Shown here: positions 24,752-38,700 of the stretch, one piece after another
Layout: each line of letters starts with the position of its first letter
Position numbering within the stretch: position 1 is the first letter of the stretch
NCBI GenBank assembly: GCA_007258455.2
Contig: VDFB02270651.1
Location: 492,308,322-492,372,321, forward strand
Direction of reading: 5' to 3'
Length of the DNA: 64,000 nt
DNA from: Sequoia sempervirens
Taxonomy: Eukaryota; Streptophyta; Pinopsida; Cupressales; Cupressaceae
Made by a program: the position numbers and the translations under genes
Notes under the pieces: model-generated
What the model was told of the DNA's origin: nothing
The model's database searches: none
What the model saw: only the letters and a program-made list of their open reading frames with translations

Positions 24752-24913
24752 GCCATTGATGTCAAAGGGGGAGAAATGGAACTCAAAATGCTAAATCATC
24801 TTAGGGGAGAAAGTGAAACTCAATGTGAGGTGACCTCTTGATATGGACATATTAGATTTATCTTCGTGTGCCAACTACATTTTGTTGTTTTTAATCAATG
24901 AAAAAGGAGAGAT
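24752..24913 (+). other. Polypurine tracts preceding the copia 3' LTR
   Basis: A tract GTCAAAGGGGGAGAAATGG (near 24761) and a second, AAAAAGGAGAGAT, immediately before the TGTTGAAC start of the LTR. The first, with its GCCATTGAT lead, is almost identical to the reverse complement of 62738-62758, linking the two elements. Two purine tracts before the LTR are a feature of SIRE/Maximus-type copia elements. Confidence 0.65.
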
Positions 24914-26228
24914 TGTTGAACATATATTTTCATTGATTACAAAGGAGTATTGTCCTTGACGTCAAAGGAGTAATGTCAACACTTTAGTGAAAATTAAATG
25001 TAATTGTACTTGTTGAAATTAGGGTATTTCTTTTATGTCATGTTAGCGTGTTTGAGAAAAATGAAGAAGACTAATGTAGTATGCTTGTAGTATTAGACTA
25101 CACCTATTCATGTCTATAGAGGTAACCGAAAGTCTGATTTGGAATGTTTGAGGTTAGTAACCAGGCAGAGAGATTTTTTTGGCAACATGTTCATGATTTG
25201 TATTTCTTCTTGGATGTGAGTTTTGGTTTGTAGTTTGAATGGAGAGTATGTTTATGCATGTTATAACTTATTCCAAAGTTTTTGAAATTTATGATTAGCT
25301 GGCAGAAATTTTGGAGTGACATAAGGGTTACTATGTTGGTTAATCAACCAGGTTGTTGTTTTGGAACTGTGTGGAAATGACTTGTTGTGTGTGTCCTTTG
25401 GAGGTAGCGTGGGATGATGAAATAGGTCCTTGTTAAGTTTCCTGAAGGAAGCACATGACATCATGTTCTTTTGGTAAAAACAAATTTTGATTTAGGACTA
25501 ACCCACTACACATTTCATGTAAATTTGGATTTAGGTCTACCTTAGCCAACTTGGCTAATTGTAGATGGTGTTAAGGGATTCCTAGTCGACATAAAATTTT
25601 GTTGATGTAATGTGATGTATATGATCATCATAATTTTAGATCACAAAAGTTGTAGTGTGTGTGAGAGAGAGCAATTGTGTGAGCAAGTGTAATTCAGTGG
25701 GAGTTGCATCTCAATCATTGTGAACCATCATCAGAAAATCATAAGTTGTGTGAGTGATTGTCTAAAGGAAGATCAGATTGAGTGTAATTTGTGCAATCGA
25801 CATTGAAGATATGCAAACCTTACTTATATAATATGGTAGGCCTGTGTCTTACTTGGTGAGTTGGTGCTCAAATCTATGTCTTGGGGATTGGTGTCTCTAG
25901 TAATTTGATGCCTAAAAATACATGGGATTGGTGTCTTCAGTAGGTTGGTTCATACTTCATGATTGCAACTTATTCATTATTCCATGAGGCTAGATTTGAA
26001 TAGTAGATCCAAGAAGCTCTTCTCATTGTACTTTTTCCCATTTTGGGTTTCCACATATATCTAGTGTTCATTGTGTAAATGTGTGTATTTGTGTTGCTTG
26101 ATTGATACTAGCTTGTGATTCATGTTTGGAGAAGTGATTAATTGTAATTCATGTTGAATTAAATAGTTTTAAATAGATTTGATATATTGATTCACCTCCA
26201 CCCCCCTTAGTATATTATGTGCCCTTCA
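24914..26228 (+). mobile_element. Copia 3' LTR (~1.3 kb)
   Basis: Starts TGTTGAAC directly after a polypurine tract and ends near CCTTCA, preceded by the GATTCACC(N)CCCCCTTAG motif seen at the ends of SIRE-type LTRs. No 5' LTR is visible in the window, so the ends rest on TG/CA, the tract and the terminal motif, not on a pairwise LTR match. Confidence 0.65.
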
Positions 26229-26529
26229 AAAAACCACTTTTAAAAGTCTTTTATTTAGGACCATACCAGGCACGTATACAACCACCATAATTTGATCTAA
26301 ATAAAAGTATTTTTCTAATTCCTTTTGGGTAAAGGTGTGTATTATACTAAAGATTGATGATGATATTTTTTTATATTATTTTTCCAAATGTTTTTTTAAT
26401 TAATTTTTTGTTGTGGGTCTTTGCAAGATCATGGGAGTCCAAAAAGTGGTGATGTGAAAAAAAAAACCATTTTTAACTCACCCAAAAACACAAAACTGGA
26501 TGCTTTGACTTTTTATAGGCTTGGGTGGA

Positions 26530-26680
26530 GAGTACATACTGCGAAAGCAAATACCAAACCGAAACAAATATCCGTTAGAAACAAATACCAAACTGAAACA
26601 GATATCTATTAGAAATGGATATCCATTTCAAAATGAATATCCGTTTTGAAACGAATATCCATTTCTAATAGGTTAGATTT
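26530..26680. repeat. GATATCCRTTT cluster
   Basis: Repeated short words ATATCCGTT, ATATCCATTTC and AAACGAATATCC in both orientations. Related clusters lie at 49450-49620, 51160-51205, 51895-52025 and 54745-54792, always beside AT-rich tracts. Confidence 0.8.
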
Positions 26681-26714
26681 TTAAATTTCGTTGGGTCTGG
26701 GGCCAACCAATATT

Positions 26715-27060
26715 TTTATTTATAATATAATATAATATAATATAATATTATTATATATAATATTTAATATTATATAACTATTATAATATAATATAGTATT
26801 ATAATATATTAAATATATTATTATATAATATTAAATTAAAAACATTGTAATAATTTAAAAAAAAAATATTATAATAATATATATAAAAAACATTTTATTA
26901 AAAAGCATTATTATAAATATATAATTATAATATATTATAATTTAATATCCAATGATAAATATATTAAAAAAATATTATTATATTATATTATATTATAATA
27001 TATATATTATATTATATAATAATATAATATACATTATATTATAATATTATACCACCAATA
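26715..27060. repeat. AT satellite (ATAAT/ATATT words)
   Basis: About 350 bases of almost pure A/T built from TATAATATAATA-like words, directly following the GATATCC cluster. No coding content. Confidence 0.9.
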
Positions 27061-27449
27061 GTGATATATCTTACATTTCAAAAACCATCGCCAATTTAAC
27101 TATATGGTTGGGTCCCGAACCCGACCATATATTAAAAAAACTACATAAAGGAAATAGATATTTGTTTCTTGTTTTATAAAATGAAAAGGGAAAACCCGAG
27201 AGCTCATTTTTAGCAGAGTCCACAAGGGTATTCAGCTTTGCAACTCAGATATCCGTTCGTAGGTGCCTCTTGCTCAAATCAATCAAATTTGACAGGTATT
27301 TTTGGATTTTTATGTTTTTCTTTAATTTTTATTGGTTTTGCATTGTTTTGTTTTTGTCAATTTTAGTGAAAATAGGATATTGATAGGTTTTTTATAGCAT
27401 TAAAATCATTGTTAATTTTGAATTTTTTTTATCAATTAACAAGCTTAAA

Positions 27450-28560
27450 ATGGCTGATCCCAACCCCGCTCAACATGAAAACATTCAACCATCTCAACAT
27501 GAAAACCCTAACCCTCCAAATCCTCCTTCACTACGAATGTTTCCAAACCAAAACATGCCAACAATACATGAATCTATTCATAGAAATTTATATCAATTGA
27601 GAAATGTATGTCAAATCTATGAGACATTCATTGAGCTATTAGAAATGATTTAGAAACAATCATTTCAGATGTTGGAACTTTGGTAACTCAGCATAATAGA
27701 TTTGCACATTGGCGAGAGGAACAAAGAAATTTTATGCCGATGGGTTATCATATGATGAGGTGAGGGCACTTGATATTGACAAAGCCCAATTAGCTTAGTT
27801 ATTGATCAATTGTAGAACATGATAGTTCATTGATGTGAAAAAACCAAAATTTTCAATTAAATGGTGCACAGAGACATATTAGATAATTTCTAGAGACATT
27901 GGTGGATTGTTTTTAATAAACCATCCAACAACAATCTTGATGTGTATCAGTATTTTCTTCAAAAATTATATGTGGATTTTTCCCTACGGAGGCATATCAA
28001 TTACTTTGACATGCGAGATTTATAGGGTGTTGGTAGAGGGATGCCATAGGATAGACTTAGAGCACACCAAACCACCCTAGTTCGTCATGCTCTGCCTATT
28101 TCTATCTTGACTCCACTACCTTACCTTGAGATTGCTTTAGATCCAGGGACTCAGAGCATTTATGCTTTACATTCATTGAGTGATCATTTGGTCATGTAGA
28201 GCCATCATGTTGCACAACCATTTGTCGGTGCATCACATCCTGGTGATGCACCTGATACATCCCAGCATGATGGTGGTGCACCTACTGCATCAGCTCTGAC
28301 TAGTACATCATCATCAGCTCCGACTGGTACACCATCCTCATTGGCACATATTTGTGTGCCCCATTACTACATGATGTGCAAAAATTTATTTTTGGTTCAT
28401 CTATGATGGTCCACTGAGGCTCCCATGGACACAGATGACTATGAGGTTTAGGATATGTCAAATGTAGGAGTTGATAGAGCATAGAGTGGACCATTTGTAG
28501 GAGAGACATTGACTACCAAGGATGATGAGGGAGCACTGGTAAGACTTAAAGTAATTTCAT
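27450..28560 (+). pseudogene. Degenerate coding region of unknown family
   Basis: Begins with a Pro/Asn/Gln-rich frame from ATG 27450 (MADPNPAQHENIQPSQHENP) of 67 codons, preceded by a leader with a possible splice site near 27293. The same coding style continues, with stops and frame changes, through segments such as EIALDPGTQSIYALHSLSDHL (28126-28190) and a Ser/Thr/Pro-rich stretch (28230-28360). It could be a decayed plant gene or a transposon-associated protein next to the GATATCC/AT repeats. I do not recognise the family. Confidence 0.4.
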
Positions 28561-30330
28561 AGTGTGTTTTATCTAAATTATTTCATATTTTATAAGAGAT
28601 ATTTGTACTAATATATGTTTATGTGCTGGAATCTTTAACAGTTGTTGATGGAGGAGCAGATTTCCCATGTGTAGGAGGGTACATAGTCAACCATTTCATT
28701 TGGCCTAGGGTCTCAGTATACAATATTATTTAAATTGTTATTTAGATGTTAATTTTTGAAATCTATTATGTTTAAATACATGTACTACATAGATTGCTTG
28801 TCTAATTTAATCTTATCTTTAAAATGCAACAACTTGGTTCATCAACAACCATGTTGACTGACCCTAACCCATTGGATGAAGCTGCACAACATGCATATAA
28901 TTTTTTTATATTCTCGACATTATGATTATTTGTGCATGTACATTTAAATTGTGTTACATTCTTGTCATTTTTTATATAGGAAACCACTTTAGCTTCTTCA
29001 TCAACCATGAGTCCATCTAGTGTTGTAGCACCATGACAGGTATGTGTTTATTTTATATTGTAGATATTTTTGTTTAGATAGGAGTAGATATATGTTTAGT
29101 AAATAGGATTATTTGTCAGTAATTATGTGCTAATTTATGTCATTTTTATTTTACCTGCTATAGTCCTCTGCTAGACTCAACACTGTGACAAGTGTGAGAC
29201 CATTACTTTATACAAGAACTCCATCATCCTAAGGGAAAATCATATGCAGACTGTCTTGTAGAAAAGAGAGAAAGACTTGAGGTAAACAAGAATTGCATTA
29301 TTGATAAAATATAGTACACGCATAGTGATTTTGATGTTAAATTCATAATTTATAAAATATGGTATATAATTTTCTATTTACTAGTCTATATTTTCAACCA
29401 TTCACATAATTAATCTAATTTTTGGTTTGAATTGTTATTGTGCAAGAAACTTTAGAGCAACTAATTTCATTGAGGAGGATTGATTTTGGTCTAACATAGA
29501 AATAGGATTTGATATAGATTGATATGTACTTAGGGTTTGATAGATCTTGAGATGGCATATATGCCACAAGTTGTAAAGCTTGTTGTAGAACTTGTTTTGA
29601 GTAGGCATATATGTCAATTTTGTATATGCACAAACATAATTATTCTACATTTTGATATATAATAATTAATATTCAATCTAATTTGTTCCTCATGTGCATG
29701 TCTTTCTAATTTGAATATTCAAAATGGAATGTATAATTATCTTAAAATGGTTTAAAGTTATGATCGATAACATGTTATAGATTAACAAAATTGCATTTTA
29801 ATAGAACTTATGAATTACAATTGGTAATCCATCTATGTTTGAGTTCATTCATATTAAGATTCACATACATTACATTCCATGAGACCACATTTCTTTGAGG
29901 AGTTTTTACAAACAATTCACTACCTTTTCTATTCTACCACATTTTTCATACATGTATACCAAAACATTTTTATCAAACACTCAATTTTAGAATACACATG
30001 ATTTCAAGCTCTATTAAATAAATTTACATTTGCTATGATTTTATTTTTTGAACTCCTATATGAAGTGGACGACTAATTTTTATTTCAAAAGAAGTTAAAA
30101 TTAATGAAAATTGGTATGAGAAGCACTATATAATATTTGTTGAGAAGAATTGTTTGAAAATATGCCTCAAGGAATTATGATCTCATAGACAAGGAAAAAA
30201 AGATGAAAAGAGCAGCTTATGGCAGTCTTATGGCATTGATTCTTTTGATTGATAAAAAACTTCAAACAAATGGATACAACTTAATGAAATATATGTCATT
30301 ACAGTTTTCATTCAAAAGTAATATAATCAT
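28561..30330. other. AT-rich stretch, no gene seen
   Basis: Only short frames with no recognisable features. It could be the non-coding remainder of the element that carries the degenerate region at 27450-28560. Confidence 0.5.
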
Positions 30331-30339
30331 CTTGATAAA

Positions 30340-30560
30340 AATTAATGTCACTCAATGTTCATTCAAGCTTAATAACATGTAGAAGGTATAAAATCATCTT
30401 CAATAAGAATCACTATCTTTCAACCATAAGGGTTTGATGCATTCTTCAAACAAATTCCTTACAACTAAACAAGATACATGTTCATTAGATTGTTCATGTG
30501 AAATCTATACAATAATCATGATCAACAATTAAGAAACCACTCAACCATGATGCAACCATT
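30340..30560 (-). repeat. Dispersed repeat, inverted copy of 53610-53900
   Basis: Read on the minus strand it matches the plus strand at 53610-53900: landmarks CATGGTTGAGTG, GATCATGATTATTGTAT, CACATGAACAATCTAATGAA and GCATCAAACCCTTATGG. The right end also holds a 31-base tandem duplication containing GATGCAACCATTAAACAAAC (30549 and 30580). Confidence 0.8.
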
Positions 30561-30790
30561 AAACAAACCAAATGAGTGTGATGCAACCATTAAACAAACC
30601 AAATAAAACTCAATGACATGCATGTTATTTGACCTTCCACATGCAATTTGTATTATTGTAATGCACAAAAATGAATGAACTGCTAACCATAATGCATCAA
30701 TAAGAAAACTAGGCATACTATATGGGCTTGATGCACACTAGTCATAATGCACACTTCGCACAAAAGCAATAACACTGATACGATATTTTC

Positions 30791-30905
30791 AAATATGTCA
30801 ATCAACCTTGACCCACACCAAACTTGCAATATCACAATTTTTGTCATATATGTCAATCAACCTTGACCCACACCAAACTTGCGATATCACAATTGTTGTC
30901 ATATA
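30791..30905. repeat. 55-bp tandem duplication
   Basis: TGTCAATCAACCTTGACCCA begins at 30796 and again at 30851. The two units are nearly identical over their full 55 bases, so the duplication is recent relative to its surroundings. Confidence 0.85.
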
Positions 30906-31164
30906 TGCCATTCAACCTAATGCAATTGATGTTTTGTGTTTGGTAAGAATTTGTTCAAGAAAAGAGAGTGAGAGATGATGGTTAAGGTGGATTTGAAAAA
31001 ATGAAGTTGTTGTCCTAAGTGTTGAAAACTCTATCAAACAAAGGAATGTTGTTGTACTAAGCATTGAAATTGAAGAAAAACAACTGAAGACTAAAATTAA
31101 CCACTTACAAAAGGAATGCAAAGATAAGAAGAAGATTTTTTTTGTCAATAAAAAGGAGGTTAGT

Positions 31165-31708
31165 TTTCTCTAAAAATAGTTCCAACACATGTGGATGGGT
31201 ACGTTTAGGGTTTACATGGTCCTTTTTTGAACCCAAACATGTCAAAATAGTTAGAGCTACATTGGACTGATGATATTCCTTAAGAGTCCAAAGTGAAAAA
31301 AGGAAGCGATCTATGATGGGCTATTACTTGGAGTCCATGACACTTGAAAACTCTCTATCTAAGGCTATGTGATCATGTTTGGACCCTCTACAATAACCTC
31401 TCTCAGTTTTTTCTATTTTGGAGGCATTTTTTGTGGTGACAAGTTTTCAGTTAAGGAAAAAGTTGTCAGATGCAAGCAATGTAAAGTTGCAAAGTGGTAC
31501 AACTTTCATTTTGCAACTCGTACGACCAAACAGGTTGTTACAACATGTCTAGATGGGTACGTTTACGCTAAGAATGGTTCTATTTTGTACCCACACACAT
31601 CGAATCACTCTCATCTATGTTCAACTGAATCGATCCCTTAAGAGTCAAAAGTGCAAAAAGGCAACAATCTTTGACGAGCTATTACTCGAAGGTCATGATT
31701 CTTATAGA
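31165..31708. repeat. ~360-bp tandem array, left part
   Basis: One partial and one nearly full unit of the array that continues at 42888. Landmarks per unit are TACAATAACCTCTCTCAGTT, GTTGTCAGATGCAAGCA, GTAAAGTTGCAAAGTGGT and CCTTAAGAGTC. In one frame the unit reads RCKQCKVAKW followed by NFH, a possible but unproven zinc-binding motif. The array was split by the LTR element at 31709-42887: joining 31708 to 42893 restores the unit. Confidence 0.85.
31704..31708. other. Target-site duplication ATAGA (left)
   Basis: The five bases before the left LTR match 42888-42892 after the right LTR. Confidence 0.92.
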
Positions 31709-32410
31709 TGTAAGGAAACTTGCAGCCATCTAATGACAATTTCCACATAACCCAAAATCTGAAATCATGCAAATAAATACTCAATATCAACATGCAAGAG
31801 AATAGAAAACATACCCATGAAAGATGACACAAGATATATCCTAGGAAAACCCTCAAGAGGGAAAAACCTAGCCTCCAAAAGCATCCACACTCCATATATT
31901 ATTTAGCAATGAAAACCCATTACAGTACATCTTTAGAGACTCCATGAACACTTCTGAAGCACAAGCTATCCACGCATTCCATGTGACCAAGCATGAATCC
32001 ACACATCCCATGCCATGCTTCAAACCATCACACATGCACAAGCTCAACCTACTAACTTGCAATGAACTCTCCAACCCTACACAACTACCCTTGTGGTTGC
32101 TTTTATAGAAACAAGCTCCCACAGAACCACCAAGTGGTATTACATAAACCATGTGCCCAAAACCATGAACTTATAATATCATGTGACCCCACATTTAATA
32201 TTGGGTACTTTATTATATTTTATTATTCCCCAATATTAAATAATTACATTTTACAATTAAGTCCCACTGTTACATACAACATAAAGTGGCCCCAACATTA
32301 TAACCTCTAGTGATGCACATTCATCTAGGTACCCCTAGGTGCACCACACACATAATAATAAATTAAACATTATAAACATTATGCAAGGTGTACAACACCT
32401 AATTCTAACA
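31709..32410 (-). repeat. 3' LTR of the 31709-42887 element
   Basis: TGTAAGGAAACTTGC ... TTCTAACA on the plus strand, aligned end to end with 42186-42887. It contains a GGAAAACCCTC/GAGGGAAAAAC pairing motif near 31843-31869. Confidence 0.92.
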
Positions 32411-35400
32411 ATCTCCCACTTGTATACATTCAATAAGGGAGGAACAAGTAAGCTCAAACATCAAGATAATAAACTCCATAGGCAACATGTACCATCCTGG
32501 AATCCAAGTGCTCCATGTGCTCCATCAAGATACCTATAACAAGAACCAAGGTGACCACCATCTCATCCATGAATGCTCTCATCCTCCACCATGCCAATGC
32601 ACTAAGATAAGAAAACATCCAAAGAGATGTCACACTAACTGTCACAAAGAAAGATAATCCTACCTCAAACTGATATCCCAAAACACAAACACTTTATCCA
32701 AAGGTAATGAATATGCACTGATAGCTATCAAGAATGAATCACCATAGCTGAAATTACACCCACAACAAGTGCCAAACATCCAAATATCCATACCTCCAAG
32801 GTATACATAACATAGTAAACTCATGCCATCAACATATCCACCCATAAACCGCAATAACAAACTCCATGTGCAAACCTGTCAAAGAGTGACATACACATCC
32901 AGGAGTTGCCACTGCATGGGCAATGTCCAGATGAATGCAAACTTGGAATGAGCACATTCAACATGTAACTTCGTTAACATTTTAGAAAGAAGGCACCATC
33001 ACAAGTGATCAAGGCATACCAAATCTACTAACAATATCACATAGAAGATGTAAACATGTAGTACCAAAAAAATCCACAATGATACGCAAAACTTGCAAAC
33101 CAAACACCTGTAGCATGTCCTCCTACACACACCTCTAAATTCCAACTGTGTCAAGTATGATCTCCTCCATAACACCCCACAACAAAATCCATAACAACAT
33201 CCAACCATCCAATCATCAAGATCAAACATAGCATATGTATCATGTAACTAATCATGGATGTAAGCATCTCAAAACAAGAAGATCAAACTCAAAGTAACCA
33301 TTCCCAAACCAAGGAAATAAGCCCAATAAACCATCTCCTAAACCCAACATGTACAAGGAGATAAACATGCCAACACTCCTCAAATGAACCAAATATCCAT
33401 GGCTCAAGATCCATATCCATGAGAAGACAAATCATAAACATAATGCACATGAAAGAAAAATGGGCAATACCTCTGAAGTGAACTGCCGAGAAGACCAAGA
33501 GTGGGGAATGAGAATGCTCCTCTAGGATGTCCAAGTAACCATGACTCAACCAAGAACACTCTCCTCATCGGTCCATGTTGAACTCACATACAACCAAGGT
33601 GTAGGCTCCTTGGACTTCCTACTGAAATATCATCAAAAAGTAACCATCTCAAAAACATGTCTCTAACCACAAGAGAACACCAAGCCTCACCTAAGTCTTC
33701 ATGTATCCATGAGCACCTACAACCAATCAATCCATGCTAAACTCCAAGAAAATGATCAAACTACTCAATACAAGGAGAACCAACCAAGATCAAAACCATA
33801 GCTCCAACTACAAAATCAAGAACATAAACATGACACCATGATCTCACATCTTCTCAAAAGAAGATCACATGCTCAAATCATCATAACATGTACCATGCCA
33901 CAACTCTAAACTGGTAATCAAGAGTATACCATGGAATAATAACAAAACCATCCTACGACCAAGGATCACCTATCAAAACCAACAAGTCATAAACAATACC
34001 TCAACATCTCCAACACTTGATGTCAATGAACTCTCACTATAGCATACATAATCCAAAAGCTCCTCCATGACACCAATCAACCCCTACTAAAGAAAACCAT
34101 CCATAATCAACAATGGATCCACATCATTACAAAATTCTCCCATTGAACAATGATACTGAGCAATCCCATGACATCATGATGTACACAACCAACACCACAT
34201 CACTGTCATAAGCTCACACCAAACCTGTGAATCCAAGCTCTCAATGAAAACATGATAACCATCCTTTAAAGCAACAAGATACACCACCAAACCATCATAT
34301 CCATCACCTCCAATTCATCACTATCACAAGCTCCCACTAAACCATGTAACCAAGCTATCCATGACATCGTGATACCAATCTCCTCAAACCAAGAAGATAC
34401 ACTGCCACAACCTAAATCAAGATCCAATCCAACACCACCAATAATGCACCTGCATAAACCATCATGACATGCCAAAGTCTCTAATGCACAAGAAACATCC
34501 ATGACACCATGATCACCACCAAATGTACCAACAACTCAACTCAACCATTTCCACATATCTGCATAATCATATTCAATTGCATAGGTCTCATATTATGATT
34601 GTACTTGGTTCTACCATCTCACCTCCTCAACATGACAACAAAACCAACAAACCAAGTGACTAAACCAAACCACCAAAATTGAACATACATCAACATTGAA
34701 ATATCAATGGGTAAAGACAACCCATGTCCAAGTCATAAATACAACATGTAAGTATAGTCCGCCTACAACATTGCACAACTTGTAGATACAACAATGCACC
34801 ATACAAATCCAACCAAATACTAATAACCATGTCAAATGAGAGAATAATCTGAGATGTACAAGTGAGTATACAATCAATCCAACATCAAATCACCAAGATC
34901 CAATCATCCATAAGCTCATAATATCTCCATAGTCAAAGAGACCCATAAATAGATTAGATGAGAACAAAAAAAAACCATGCAAAAATAACTCCAAACCTGA
35001 TCCACTGTGTAGTGCTTTGAACAAGATTTTCATCAACTATTCAAAGTCCAAAATCCAACTCCGTATGCACCCGATATCACCTCTCGAAGCTCAAATAGAT
35101 CACCTGACTTTGACCAAGAAAAACACTATCAAAACTGCAAAATTTGTAAATTTTTTTGACTCTACAATGTAGATCTTTGAGTCACCTTTCCAACGAGTCT
35201 AAGAAGTCACAAAACTAACATCGTAAATGAAAGTTATGCCTCATAGAATAAAACTGCTCCAATCTAACTATAGAGCAAATTTGGTGGACCCCACCCCACA
35301 ATTAAATCCATTTAAATTTTCCAACTTTAAAGTGGCGGATTTTCTTTTAATATTTAATATTTCAAACCTTTTAAAAGATTTATTGAAGGGGGCGGTTAAA

Positions 35401-35632
35401 CCATTAGGTTTAGTTTCAACTTTATATACATAAGATTTTCTTTAAAAACTTATACACCATTCAACTTTTATTTAATTCAAAACCTAATTTCAAAGGGCTA
35501 ACATGAATTAGAAACCAGCGGTTAAAGGTACGGGCTACATACTCTGACATGACAGGGCTATGCAGAGTAGAGGGTATAGGGTCTGCAGACCTTGCACCAC
35601 CCCAATAAATTTTTTCTTTGATTTTTAATATT
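32411..35632 (-). other. Internal region of the LTR element, no coding found
   Basis: C/A-rich on the plus strand with many CATCCA and ACCATC words. Minus-strand frames of 60-90 codons are rich in Trp, Cys and Val but show no retroelement motif. I take it as non-coding sequence of a large non-autonomous element. Confidence 0.6.
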
Positions 35633-35646
35633 TCTTTTAGCCTTTT
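35633..35646. other. LINE target-site duplication (left)
   Basis: TCTTTTAGCCTTTT occurs here and at 41681-41694, exactly bracketing the LINE. On the LINE strand the duplication starts with AAAA, as expected for target-primed insertion. Confidence 0.85.
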
Positions 35647-35702
35647 AACATAAAGAGGGGTAAAAATTTATTAATCACAAGAGAAAATACAGAGCCAAAT
35701 CA

Positions 35703-38700
35703 TTACAGAGCCTTATCAAGCTCAACCAAGTGGTCCAACTGCTGAGACAAATCAGGGGGTAATTGCCCTCGGTCAACCAAGTTCCAATCATGAATATGGT
35801 TAGAAGCCCATTTAGCCAAACAATCAGCAACACCATTCCACTCCCTAGGAATATGAGTGAAAGTAACAAACTCAAGAGAAACACAAAGATTGAGAATTTG
35901 ATCAATAATCAAAGCCAAGTGCCAACCAACATCCTCAAGCCTTTGCCTGTTCAACAAGTTCACCACCACCTGGGAATCAAATTCGCATATAATCTTGCGC
36001 CACCCCAACTTACTGCCCTGCTCAACAGCCAGTAAAATTGCCTGAGCCTCCATAAGATTATTAGTATGAAGACCCTTATAAATAGAGAAAATAAATTGAA
36101 CATCTCCCGAACTATCCCGACCAACACCACCAATTCCAGCATGACCAGGGTTTCCACGAGAAGAGCCATCCGTGTTAATTTTAAGGATGCCTTGAGGAGG
36201 AGGAGACCATCTTCCCTCCCTATTCACCTCCGGAGTAGGATGCCTACACCTGTTGCGCATAAGCTGATGATGCTGAGGAGGCAGATGAAGGCGACTAAAA
36301 TAGCCAACATCAGAAGGAGCAATCGACTCAGACAGATCACACTTAGCCGCGATCGTTTCACCCAAAGAATGCAAAATTTTCCACCACAAGCGCGAGGCCC
36401 CCATCATCATATCTTGAAAAATCCGACGATTCCTCTCCAACCAAAGGTTCCAAATAATGAAGGAAGGACCAATTGCCCAAGCAGCTTGAAGAAAGGAAGT
36501 AGAAACAGGGGCCCTACTTTCCCGATCCACAAACTCAGCCAAAGAAGAAACATGCCGACAGGGCATATTCCACACTCGCCACCAGAAATGCCATATCTCC
36601 TGAGCATAGGAACATTGGAATAAGAGATGAGAAACACACTCCTCAGCCTCACGACACAACACACACCAAGAGGGACCCTGGAAGCCCCGCTTGCATAAAT
36701 TGTCCCAAGTAAGACATCGATTTTGAGCCACCAGCCACATGAGGAAATTGCACTTGGGCCAAGACAGCTTATGCCACACATACTTCCACCAGGGGACTTG
36801 AATATCCCCAAACAACTGTCTACCCAATTGCTTATAGCCAGTAGACATAGAGTATTTCCCAGACATGTCGGAGCTATCCCAAGCTAAAATATCAGGTCCC
36901 CTCAACGAATTACAAGCCCGAGAAGCCAAAAGAAGAGCAAGCTCTTGTCTGTCCTCCTCAGAGCCCCCAGGAGGCCACTCAGAAATGTGCTTCCAGCGGA
37001 AAGAAACACCAGCGCCGCAATGCTCAGCAATTTTGTAATGCTCAACGGTCTCCCAGCCAGCAGCAGTAAACACATCACAGAGGGGTTGAAGATGAGGAAA
37101 AGCAGAAAGAATAGGTGGGTGACCATCCCAAGAATCCCACCAAAAAAGAGCCTGAGATCCCGAATGACAGATCCAAAAAAGAGCACGCTTAATCAACTGG
37201 GCTCCCACTTTCAAAGTAGACCAAATCATAGAACCACTTCCCTCCAGAGGATAGCGTGGAACCTCATGTGGAGCAGCACCACGAAGATACTTAAAGCTAA
37301 GAACACGGGCCCACAGCTGATGTTGATTAGTACACCAGCGCCAGTAAAGCTTCGCCGCGAGAGCTTGCCCATTCAGAATAGAAGAGCGTAAACCAAGACC
37401 ACCCTCCTGCTTAGGTCTACACACAGAATCCCATTTAACAAGGCTCCACTTTGAAGTCATCAAATTGCCACTCCAAAGGAATTGCCGAGAGAGAGCATCA
37501 AATTCACGGAGGAAATACATAGGGGCCGATTGAACAAAACATCTGTAGATGGGAAGGGCCTGGATAACTGACTGAAGGAGGGTAACTCTAGCAGCAGTAG
37601 ACAACCACCGATGAGTCCAGTGAGTTACCTTCTTCCTCAACTTATCAAGCAACATCTGCCAGGAGGATCTGGGTTGACGACCAACGGCAAGAGGAATCCC
37701 CAGATAAACAAAGGGGAGAGATCCAATTTGAAACCTCAAAATAGCAGCAATCCTCCTTTGGATGGCCAAAGGAGTATTGAAGAAAAAAATAGAAGACTTC
37801 TGCTCATTAACTTTTTGACCCGAAGCAGCAAGGTAGATGTCCAAAGCATGCCTAATAGACTCTGCTTCATGAAGACTCGCCAGCCCCATAAGAGAAGTAT
37901 CATCCACAAACTGGAGGTGAGACAAAGTAGGCAGCCCCAACCCCCACTGCCACCCACGGATCAGACCAAGAGAGACCTGGGATTTAAGAAAGCGACCCAG
38001 CCCCTCAGCCATAATAATAAACAGATAGGGAGAGAGAGGGTCTCCCTGGCGAAGGCCCCTAGTGGCACCAAATAGCTCTGAAGGTTTCCCATTCATAATG
38101 ACAGAAAATGAGGAGGAAGTCACACAGCTCATAATCCAACTCACCCACTCAGAAGAAAACCCAAAGGCCAATAGAATCTTCTGAAGGAAACTCCATTTAA
38201 CTCTATCATACGCTTTTGCCATATCCAGCTTAATGAACATAGACTTCTCCTTGGAAATCGCCATGGAATGAATAGCCTCCGAGGCAATCACCACCCCATC
38301 CAAAATTTGACGCCCAGCCACAAACCTCCTTGCTCCTCAGAAATAACAACAGGCAGGCAAGATTTGAGCCGCTCAGCAATCAACTTAGTAATAATCTTAT
38401 ACACCACATTGCAGAGTGCAATAGGACGAAAAAGCTCAAACCTATCAGCACCCTCCTTCTTAGGAATTAGGACTAAAAAGGTAGCATTCATGGCCCTAAG
38501 CATCTGCTTGTTATGAAAAGATTCACAGACTACCTCCAACAGATCCATCTTCACAATTTCCCAAAACTCCTGGAAGAATTCAACTGGGAACCCATCAGGG
38601 CCAGGAGCCTTCCCCTTATTCATCCCAAACACCACCTCTTCCACTTCAGGTAGAGTAATCGGGCGCATGAGAGAAGCATTCAACTCATCAGAGATCAAAG

